DNA from: Edolisoma coerulescens
Lineage: Eukaryota; Chordata; Aves; Passeriformes; Campephagidae
Assembly: GCA_013397115.1 (NCBI GenBank)
Contig: VWZW01004136.1
Coordinates: forward strand, 863,913-927,912
Direction: 5' to 3'
DNA: 64,000 nt
A program made the translations under genes and the position numbers. The notes below the pieces were generated by a model that was not told where the DNA came from, did no database searches, and saw only the letters and a list, made by a program, of their open reading frames with translations. Positions within the stretch are counted from its first letter, which is position 1; the number at the start of each line of letters is the position of its first letter. Shown piece after piece: positions 49,601 to 61,600 of this stretch.

Positions 49601-52600
49601 TTGAAATTTTAAAAGGTGCTTGCTTATTAATAAATAACTTACCAATACCATATTCTTGAAAAGACAGGGCTTTCTACTTCTTTAAAAGATAAAACAATAC
49701 TGGTTTTCTTCCAGGAACTGAGAAGAAATTAAGTACTTAAAACTTGGTTTGTAAAATAGAAGCATTGCTTACTTCTCCTACCTTCCTCATTTCTCCTCTT
49801 CACAGAAGAAAACCCCCAACTTTAAATTTTAACATCCTAAGGACTGTTGTAATTGTAAGAACACCCTGAATTCTAAAAGGGAAGTGGTTTTCCTCCACTC
49901 ATTTCTTCGATATTTAGACTTGGTATACAATGACTATTTGCAAGTGTTTTGCATTTAATAAGTCCACTGAAAGAATACACTATTTTATGCATAAATATAG
50001 CAAAAAAAGATGTATTATAAATTGCAGACAGTGAAATAAGAACTCAGTACAGCATTTCCAGTCCAAATTTGAATTTAGAAATTCATTATTTATTTGATGG
50101 TGCTTAAGTAATCTCACCACCAGACTCAGTAACTCCCTAACACTAAGCAAGAAACAGAATAAATACTCTTTTGAGGATAATCTGATGTATAGTTTATAAG
50201 ATTCCTTTAACTCTAGAAAAGTATAAATTAATGCTATAACAAAACTGTTCACGATGGAGCACTTTGCAGTGGTATGGGTAATTCATTGTTGGATTTTGTT
50301 TTCAATTCAGAACAATGCCATGTAGCACCTCAAAGAAATGACTAGCAGGGGTCCTCTCCCACCCCTCAGTATCACCACCAGCTCAACTTTTTGTCCCCTC
50401 CTTTTCAGCCTCAGAAAAAGAGTTCTGTCAAATAGCACCAAGAAACAGCCTGTCTCCCTGAAACAGTACCACTGAAACAGTAAGACTGGTAACATTTGAC
50501 ACTGTGGGTAAGAAGAAATTTCAAAACAAAATCACTATTTTTTCCTTGCAGTGATTTAGTAGAACACTGAAAAACTACTATCATTTAACAGGCAGTAACA
50601 ACTCATGCCAAACTCTAGTTAAGTTTTTGTAGATGTGTATTTCTTGAACCTTGGTAAAGTCACCAACTAGTAAACAGTCATCAACCTGCCCACCTTAACA
50701 TATATTTCAATGGTTTCTTTTGAATAACTGAATTTAAATATTTTATATGGTTTTATACTAATTTAACATTACTTAATTGTCCTTTAGTAACCTTTAGTCT
50801 AGTGGACAGCTAAAATCAGAGTTTGGTTCTGACAGTCACACTCTGAGCAACATTTTTATGGCTGTTACTGACATTAAACCATAAACAGCTGCCAGAAATC
50901 CTGACCACCTGTACAAAGGGGAAAAGCCTGTGCCTGCACTCCATCCACTCCAGTTCCCACATCCATGTCAGCATAAGCACACTTTCTCTGGCAGGACGTG
51001 GAAGGAACGGGAGCATGAACTTCTAGCACAGCTGTAGGCAGAAACCTGCAACAAGGGAACATTTGTCGAGTGTCCTGGCAGCCTGCCGGTACGTAGGTGG
51101 CCATCCTAGATCTGCCTAGGGCAGCAAAAAAAATTTTGCCAGGGCTGTCACAGCACCTGCCTGAATGAGGAGTTCACTGAATTTACGTGAAATAGGAAAT
51201 GAGGGGGGAGCAAGGGAAAGGGCACCCTTGCATGGATCTGTAATTAACTGAGGCTTTCAGTGTTGCTTACAGGAAGTACAAAAGTATCTGAACACAGGCT
51301 TTCCAAAAACTTGTTCATTCTGAAGATGCTAAATGTTCTGTGATTCTTGAATTTTATTTCTAAACTGTTTTATCATCAATAAACTGTCACAGGGACCATT
51401 TGTTTGTCTTAAACCCAGACACAAGCAAGTAGCCTGGGAGAAACCAGGTGGGGGAAATAGGAGGAAGGACTTCCCTACCCTTCTGGTCATCTTCCTGAAT
51501 GGTTTTCAATACGTGAATAGAAATGAAAGAAGAAATTGTATGACTAAGGTAATAGTTTGGGTGTAGCCTTTCATGCATAGGAGTGGGGAGGAGGTCACTA
51601 ACCAAAAAAACCAAAGTAAAAACCCAAACCCAGATACTTTAAATACATTTATCCACTCACCTGATTAACATGTGGAGTAATCACACAGTCCTCCCTTAGT
51701 TGCTCAAGATGGCTGATAAGAAAATTGCTTACGCCAATTGATTTACACAAACCTGAGGAAAAACAGAATAAGAAAAAGTTTTGGGACAATCCTAACTACT
51801 TGGGTGGATGATTTGAAAAATATCACTTTCAAAAGACAAAATTATTTTTCACATCATTTCTGTAGAGTAAAATACTGCAAAGAAACACAGAAAAACAGCA
51901 CCGAAATCTAGTTTGACAGTGTTATCTGAAAGCGCGGCTCTGTCACAGTCGCGTTAGGAAATCATTTTATAATCTAAACACACTGGAAACTCCCCAGTGT
52001 ATAAAAACTCCAGGCTAAATTCTGGGAAAGGCTAATGTAGTATAAGCAAAGAACAATTGGACTCCACCAGAATGAAAAGAAGGAAATGGTGTTCCAAGCC
52101 GCTTGCCAAAAGTAAAGGAAAGTGGAACACTGGCTGAAGACTAATAAGGTGTGAGCAATACAACCCAAGGACACGCAGCCCAAATGAACCATGTCACACT
52201 GCCTATATTTCTATTAGATCATTACAAGATGCTACGTAACACTCAGTGTAAAATCTTCAATTAAATGAGCAGTATCTAGCAAGAACCATGAAGCTTAAAA
52301 ATGTAGCTAGATTTCTCAGCTCCTGTGGACAAGCAAATGAAGTTAAATAGGTGACCTAGGTGATATGAAGGCTATTTTTTAAACAAACCTCAAGTGTGCA
52401 GGCATGTGTATAAATTAAGAGCTGACAATCCTGAAATCAGATGTCTTCCTTCAAACCTCAGATGTGATAAAGGCCAACTCCCAGTCTTGGCCTGCCACCA
52501 CCCCTCAGCCCTGACTCATCTGGGATAGTTTGGTCCTTCTGCTGTGCTAAGCACAGCTAGCAGGGAAGGCAGCTGGGGCTAGGCTGCAGGGGTCTCCTTA

Positions 52601-55600
52601 GGCTGTGCATTCTGTGGACCACGACTCAGATTCATTTCTTCAGTATGTGAACTTTGTCTGGATTGACAAACTGAGCTGCATTTCAGTTTGTTACTCTACA
52701 GATGAAAAGTCTGTCTCTGTGTGTGAACACAGAAGTCTGATCACTGTTGTTAATCCAGTATTTATTTGAGCTGACCAATTCTTTAAAATACATAGACATG
52801 TGCGTATCTATATACAAGGAAAGAAATTACATTTTCCTAGTCCTCTATGAAATTCTGTAAGTGAAGTTACAGTTTACTGCTAATTCTTATAAACAGATTG
52901 TTAAAGTCCTAAAAAAATAAAATCAGCTTCCACATATTTTAGCAGCATAAGCTAAAGCATAAGTTGCACTGCAGCAAAACCTGCACACACACTATCACTT
53001 TTTAATGTAGCTTCTTTTGTGGAATACCAGAAGAACAAAAATATATGAACATCTAAAATGCCAGATGTCTTTCCCTTACAGAAATTATCAGTGTTCAAGA
53101 TGTATAACATCATTAGGTTAAAACCTGCACTATAGTGATTTACATAATTTGTATGTAATCTGCCAGAAGGAGCAAAAGCTGAGCTTTTGACAAACAACCC
53201 TGGAGTGTCAACACTAATAAATCATTATGCCACAGCAGTCAGAAAAACATGATTTTAACACAATGGTGAACCAAAATATTATACACTATTGTTGAAAGCT
53301 AAGGAGTTACAAAACACATGCCATTATTGCCCTTGAAGAATTAAGCTTTCATTTCAGGTTGAAATAAAACAAAATTCAGTCGCAGACAAGAAACAGTACA
53401 TTTCCACAAAAAGCTTCCATTTTTTTCCCCCTACAGTATACTCTAAGATGTTTTGCTTCTAGTATATTTCTCATAGGAGACTCTGAAGTCTGTTCCATCG
53501 TGTTAGATTTCCCATCAAGAAATTTCAGGTCAGTTATGTTTTGCATTAAAAGTCACCTGAGCCATTCCTACTAAAATCAGTATTACAGCATTTGCGTGTT
53601 TAGAGTGATGTCCCACAGAGAAAGCTTAATTCAAAACTGCCAAGAAAGTAAACATTTTCCCAGAAAACAGAGAAATAACTAGCATTTCAATGCTTTTGTA
53701 GAACCAGTATTTTCTTAGGGGAAATTTTTTTTAAAGAACATTTTTTTAAAACATTTCACTTTCATTAAATACACATACTTAGTTTGGGTAACGTTAGAAC
53801 CCTTCATTTCAACTCCATTGGTTTGGTGTTTGTTAAAGGTTAGTACATGACGGTTAAAGCGTTTTGACTTTTGCATTAAATTAGAATATAAAATACAAAA
53901 AATATTAAAACAATTGCACAGTCTAACTGTATTAAAAAATCTTATTTCAATGCATGGTGGAAACATGAATTCAAAACACTGGAATTTCCTGAAAAATAGA
54001 GCTTAAATTTGAACAATCAATCAATGGATTCTACTCTAGAGAATTGCTTCCATTTGCCTGATGGAAGATTAACACAGTTGCTTTGCATTGTCCAAATCTC
54101 AGAAAGACTGCCTTTAAGAAGAAGATTATACAGAATTATTTCCACATTTACATCTTCTGGATTAATTCCTAAGAATGAAGATTTACAAAAACATGTATAT
54201 GAAACAGAAGGTCTGGTTAGCTCCTGGGCCTTATTTGACAGACTGACACTTGTGACTATGTGTATCAAACAAGATCCATGAAATCATACAAACAGTCGAA
54301 ATAAAAAACCTGCATATTGAGAAGCTTGTGTAAAATGGTCCTGACTCATTGCCTTGAAATAACCTGGCAGACGCAGGGGGCACATTTCCTTATATTTCCT
54401 CTCCTCTCTTGTGGAGCACCAACAGAGGGGTAAGTTCCCAAGAGCTCCTGCCAGGGGTCTCAAAAACACCAGAATGCTCTTGAAAACGGGGGCAGGCTTT
54501 TTTTTTGCTTGTTTTTTTGGTGTTTGTTTGTTTGTAGTTGGGGGTTTTTTGTTTGTTTCAATTTAATACCTGTTTAGAATGCTTAAAAATCTAATTTCAG
54601 ACAATTCAGGCACAATACATGTTGCTACAGCTGTTGTGACTGCAGGTGGTTTTAAAGTCTATACTTCTTTTTAACTTAACCATTTTAACGAGTCCCGACA
54701 TTCGGGTTTCCTGAGATAAAAGTCTGCAATATATTAGCTATAATCCCTCTAGAAAGTACCCTTAAAATATACATTTTTACTGTCTTATTTACAAACTCAG
54801 AGAGCTTTGACTCAGGGAGAGAAAGCATCCTCCTCATCTGCTTGAGGAAATGATTGGTCTGGCCCCTATGAAGCAGATTTTGAGAAAGTGCCAGGTGCAA
54901 TAAACAAAGAGTTTGCAATTCCCCATCAGCTCCCAAAGGCTCCTGTTCTATCTTCTGAGGCTTTGTTCTATTCCTTGCGACTCTGACTTCACAGGCTCAA
55001 AGAAAAACTTAGGAACACTGCTTCTTTTATGCATGCAAAAAACTGACTGACCACAATGCTGGAACAGAGAATTTCATCCTGCTTTGAAAGCCTATCATGA
55101 AACTCTGCAAGACACATCAGAAAACATATGGGTAAAATAACAGTTGATTATAATGGGGAAAAAAGTAAGGATCTTTTCTATTCTACACAAAAAAAACTTG
55201 CCCCCCACCACATTGGTAATTTCACAACAACGTCTTTCTCCCAGCTACTGTGAAGCACCTACATCATGCTAATGGACTGGTTTGCAATATAGTTGAGTAC
55301 TAAGCTCAAAGCATTTTTTATTGCAACTTAGAGAACGATTGGGTATTTTTATCTTTACTCTGTATAACACCAAATTATACAAAGTTTGATGGGCACTGTT
55401 AGTCTTGCAACAGAAAAGCATAAATATACTGTCTTGGCACCACAATACTGTTTTAGTACAATAGTGAGCCTTATCTTTCTCTAGCACTACTACGGACTTT
55501 TATCAAACTACTAAATACCCTCCGGAATACTAAATGTACAAAGTTCAGATCAAAAAGATTTTTTAAATTACAAAACTGGATACCAGGTTTGTGGGGCCCA

Positions 55601-58600
55601 TTTTCCTCCCCCTCCCTGCTGCTCTGCATGAGTCAGAGCAAGGGAGAATTCCCACGTCCCGTGAACAGTGCCCATTCTGTTATATCTTCTATTCAGGCCA
55701 CAGAATAAAACCACAAATGGATCTACTTTTCACAAGAGGTCAACTGCAGTCACTGTATCTTTATTAACGAAGGTTGCTCAGGTTGGAAAGGTCCATATTC
55801 TCTCTGATACGCATGCTGGGTGTAAATTGCGTTACTCATAGAAACCGTGCAAGATTTGATTTCAGCACAACTCGCTAAATCAAAGCTGTAGGCTGAGAGT
55901 GCCCCACATGCAGACTGAGAGCCAAAGCCTTGATAAATAAGGCAGACTACTCTTAGACAGAATCAATGGGGAATTAACTTCTAGATCTGTGAAATAACAC
56001 ATGTTCCCATACCACAGGCTAAAACACACAGACACCAGAAGGCTAAGTGCCCCTCTCTGAGACACACAGGAAGACTGTGGCAAAACTGAAAATACACAAA
56101 TTGTACTTCCTCCTCCAAAGGATTTCTTTTTAGCCTATTCACTGCTACAGTACAGGTGCTTGTCTGCAATTCTGTGACCATTACTCCTGCTACACATCAC
56201 CTGTGAACCACGATAAACCGTGAGGACAACAGAGAGCAGGCATGAATAGAAGTCATATTGTTAACTTCCTGACTGAAGACTCTTTACAAGCAGTCAGTTT
56301 CCACAACTGTTAAATGGCAACCTAAAGAGCATAGTGCCACATAGCACTGGCTTAATGCACATTGTCTCTGACCCTGGCTGCTCATTCTGACTACTTCAAT
56401 GCAATGCTATCTTAGTTATGTTGACATATGACATATTTTTATTCTTACAGTTGACATTACAAACGAGACCAGATAAAAAACCTAATCCACTGCATGGTAC
56501 AAAATCAATTGCACTGTACCTTAATTCAATAATGCCACCACACACTGTGATGTGAAAATGTGCTCAAAATTATCAGCAACTCAGCTATGTGCCTAGAGGC
56601 TAATAGAGTATGTACCCTCAAAAGTAGCACTTTGGAGGTATTATAGAGAGCACATAGGTAAGATCCTAAATAGTTTGTTCCCCTGTAACTACGATGACAG
56701 AGTTTCCTGAACGAGGATACTTTTTGAACTTCCATATCAGAGAAGATAACGATTCCCAACTGGTATGAATAACAGCAACCTAACTGATGTTAATAAATCA
56801 ATACTGATTTAAAATATTTAAGAATCTAAGGCTTTATTTCAGCATACGCAAAACAGATAAATTATGCCTTTTCCACAAATCATGTAGATTATTTATTGAG
56901 ACAAAAAGTTATTTTGGACAAGGACTTTGAAAGATATTTCAACATTGCCTTCTTCACAAGAGTTCTTGTGTTCACACTGGGACCTGTTGGCACATCTGTA
57001 TGGGTACACAACTGTGTACATTTGCTTTAAATCTTTTTGCTTAGCTTGCTTATTTACAGTTTTGACAAAAAGGATTCACTTGCTAGCAGAAAAGGCACAA
57101 ACCATACACTGCAATAAGTCATGAAACAAAGTCCTCTGAGGACTTATTTTTACACTTAGAATTATCCATGAAGTCCTTGACATTAAGAAAGAAAAATTAG
57201 CAAAACAAATGAGCACAGATGTTAATGCAAGTTTAGATTCATTCTCACTTTTACATCTGCATCAAAAGGACTTTTTCTATGGCAATTTCTTATTTTTAAA
57301 TAAGATACTAAAAAATACTAAATTTCTTTATGATCTTTAACATAAATAAGTGTAACATTTTTTTCATATGTCTCTATTGCTGTTTTATCTGATGAAGAGG
57401 GTGTGGTGCAACCAAAATCTTCATCAACCTGCAACCACTTCCAACCCATGAAAACACATCTCTGAACTGTGTTTCTCATAGTAACAAACCCACACGACAT
57501 CCTCGTCTATGCAGACAGAATATTATCAACAGTGTGAAAAAGAACCGTTTCTAGGCAAGTAAGTTACCTGCTTTTGCTTATTAAAACTTTAGTGCAACTT
57601 ATGAACACACATTCGCATATGACTTCTACCACCATAAACACACTTGAGGCAGACATTTTGTGGAGCTGTAACACAACAGTTTGAATTGTCAGGCATTCAT
57701 CATTTGACAATATACATACAGACTTAAAGCAGAATATGTCACCTAGCAAAGGATGTGCTAGAAATTTGTGCCACCCGCACAAAAGCGGTATTTGGTTCAC
57801 TGAACCCTCTTCCCTCCTAGTTTTAAGAACAGATAGAACATGGAAGAAGAAAATATGATGACTGGTCTATGCCCAACAATGAAGATGGTAAAAACATTAT
57901 TAAAGGTTGATTAGATATCTTCTCTCTCTTGGAATTAAAAAAACTTTTTTCCAAGAACAAAGTTACATGGTATTAATTACTGGGCTAAACAATTTCTGTT
58001 ACTTTCTGAGACTCTCTTCAAATCACACACATAATTATAACATATTAAGACACATCAAGGAATTTCTGATGCAAGTAAGACTATTTCATGTCAGCATAAG
58101 CTGCACTGCTAAACATTAAAAAGATAAGCAAACAATTTTAGTAAAATGGCAGTGAGTTTAAGTGGGATCTGAACCCACAACAACCACCACAGTACTACTC
58201 TTGCCAACTTCAGGCAAAAGCCCTGGCTGGAAGCCCTCATTCTTCCCAGCATTTTTAGGTAGAGGGACGAGTAATCATGTGCATGTGTGTATGAAAGCTT
58301 GCTGAGATGACAGGCTAGCCACAACACCAAAATCAAGGTCATTAAAGACACTGCTTATGGAAAGGGTCACTTTGCTAGGAACAGCCCAATTACCAGTGAG
58401 CACATACAGTGACTATTCCCCATGTCAGAGCAGTCTGCCACCCTGCTTTCATCTGCCAGCTGACAAATGCCTATACAGGAACATTGCAGCTGTCAAGGGA
58501 ATATATGACTCAATGTACGGATCTTGGAATGGATTCTGTAGGCAGCCTGGCCTCTGTTCTGAGGTACTGGCAAAGATAATTCCACAGAAGGTCAATTTTG

Positions 58601-61600
58601 AGACCACAAAAATTCAAACCATAGCCTTGATATTACAAGAATTCTAGTTGATTTCAGCTGTTACAACAGAAATAACCAGTTATTATGCACAAATGTGCAC
58701 TGACCAAGTTTTACAATTTTTTTGCTCCCTTTTCCCTTAGCACTGTTTATCCCATGACTCTTTAAAGGAAAACACAAATGCAGGCTATTGAACAAAGATA
58801 CATGTCTAGAATTCTCTTCCTCTCAGCACTGCAGTACAGATAGAATCTTCTTTACTCTGGCTGTGACCTGAGTCATCTGGCTCCCGTGAAACAGCTCCAA
58901 TCAAGCTGGAGCAGATTAACAAGTCAGAGAAGGTAACAATAATAAAAAAGCATTTAACAGCATTTAAAGAAACTAATTCTTAAAACTATGTTGTCCTCAG
59001 CTAGTAAAAATCAGTTTAGCAACAAGATCTTTTCTGCTATGAATAGAGAGCTATTGGTTTGGTCTATCAGAAGTCACATAGGATTTTTTAATGGCAGTTT
59101 TTAGTTCAGGTAAACACTATCCTAAATTCCATTCCAAATCCTTTACCTTATACTTTCAACTACCTACTAAATTTCTAAAACCAGTAAAGAAAATAATAAT
59201 TCTCCTTTCCCATTCACTTGTTCGTAATTCTCAACATAAAGAAGTTGCAATGGCTGATCAGTAGAAGCTCCTTAGGAGGTTGTTCATTAAAAAAATCTTC
59301 TGATCACTGGGGCTGAATACCAAGACCAGGTGCAGAATTCTGATCCCCGAGCTACTATAAGAGTTGGCACAATTCCCTCTGGAAGCAAGGTCAGGCCTAA
59401 ATGCATGCAAATCCCAGGGTCTGCAGACATATGGAAGAGAGCAGACTGTAGGACAAAACAGAAATCTCTGCACTGAATTCTTTCTTAATCAGCACATGAA
59501 TGTCTCATGAATAAAGCAGTGTTGTAATTCATCAGTGTGACAAATAAGCATTCTAATACTTTCTGTATGACTGGAGAAATGCACATAAAATTTGTCAGTT
59601 TGGTTCATGGTATGGAATGATACAACTGCTATAGGTTTGGATACTACTGTAAATATCTACCTACCTTTGCTGACCAGAACTGTACCACATTTTTTGCTGG
59701 AAAGATATTAATGGAAAAAAGCAAATTTAATGACTTGGCTCTGTCTATACAGTAGGAATACTACAAAAACAAACTAGAAGTATAATCTTGCCCTTGTAGC
59801 AAAGAGAAGATAGAGGGTATAAATATACAAATTTCAGGTTAAAGACGGAAAGATGCTGGTAGAACATTTAATGGACTCTAAGAAGCCTACTGAAGGATTT
59901 AGCCAGGAGAAAAGATGAGTATGTTTAGCCAAAGACTCTCTAGCTCAAGGGCAAACCAGAAAGACACAGGACCATGTTCCAGATGCAATTCAGAGGGATT
60001 AAAACACCTGAAGAAGGTAAAACTTCCAGGGTGTGTTAAAATAACACAGATAATTAATGTAGTATGTCATGCTGTTACAGTAAAAGACAACATTGGCTTT
60101 AGAATCCCTAGGAGTGTTTTTGGGCATACTCTCATATCTGTCATGATATCCCTTAGGATTCTGGGAAATTGTTTTTAACCTGAAGTGCGATCTTGAGATA
60201 GTTGCTCAGTTGCCTGAGGCAGCTGAACAGTGGATTCAAGCACAAGGGAGAGTGCTAAAACATGAAACTTTCTTTCAAGTGTTCCTGAAACTCCAGCCTT
60301 GGGGCACTAACCAGATTCCATTTAGTTTCTAAAGCATGTTGGATCTAAGCAGTGCAGCCCAAAACTTCAGTATGGTGAGCAATCAACTGCAGAGGGTAAC
60401 CAGATCCCCAACAAACACTATTCAGATTCTCATTTTAAATCGCTCCTATTTCCAGTTCACATCATACCAGGACAAAAGAGTCTTTCACAAAATGCCAACC
60501 TCAAATTCCTTTTGATGAAATACAAAAACAGTGGTAAGCCAGAGCGGGGATTTTTCAGTGATAGGAAAGGATCTCTCTTGTCACTTGAAACTACTATTTT
60601 CTATTTATGATCATGTTCTGATGTTACAGCTCAACTCCAAACCTTCATTAGGAGTATATATAAGAAGCACTACTAAGCAGCTATGGATTAAGAAACAGTA
60701 AATTTAAGGATGCCCACACATCTCAATGAATGCACATCTACCAATTCCACACCAAGTTCATTGGTACCTGCTGCATTCAAATAGCAATAAACCTGAACAA
60801 TAAATCCTCGACAGCTAAAGGTACTTGGGAGTTTATGAAAATCAGACTCATTAGAGTATGATTTTTAAGTCTTTATGCAAGTTTTCTGCTTCCTAAAATA
60901 TTTATTTTAATAATTTTGACAAATATTCAGGTTTTTTAAAACTTGTTCCACAAAGTTTCTATAATCTGGGGATAGGGTCTTATAGATTAGTGGAGACTGA
61001 CCTGGACTGGGCAGAGACCCAGAACCTCTGTCTCTTCTCAGTCAGGTGGGTGAGAAGACACTTGAAGCCGGAGCCCTGCAAGTCATGTTACTGCAGCCCT
61101 GTGTCCCAGCAGCTCTGTGTGGGCTTTCAGATGAACCTGAATGAACCTTTGTAGACATGACTTAAGAAACTTCTCTCAGAGCCATGAATATAGACGGAGT
61201 CAGTATTTTGCTTGTGTCAACTTTTGACCAATGTGACCAATCTAAAAATTAATATAATCTTTAAAAAACCCCTCCATTATAAACTTTTACAGTCTTGAGT
61301 ACTAACAGTTTGTTTACTCTCCTTCTAGAGTAATTGATAATAATAATAGATTATTAATAATTTATATTACTTTAAAATAATGTTTCTTGCCCCAGGTAGG
61401 TGGAATTTTGCAGAATAAATATTAACCTGGATTTAAACTGAAGAATGAGATTCACAAATATGTGCATTCAAACTATCTGTGAATACAGAGAAGTGATTAA
61501 AGAAATTCTTGGTAACTTCAGCCAAATCAAAGACTTAGTCTATATTGACATCTTTTAACCATCTCACACAATTCTTGCAGATAGTTCCCCAACACAAACC

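Noticed and set aside
55782..55800. CAGGTTGGAAAGG, resembling a CR1 3' end
   Set aside because: Only a dozen bases match, and neither the tail repeat nor the upstream CR1 sequence is present.
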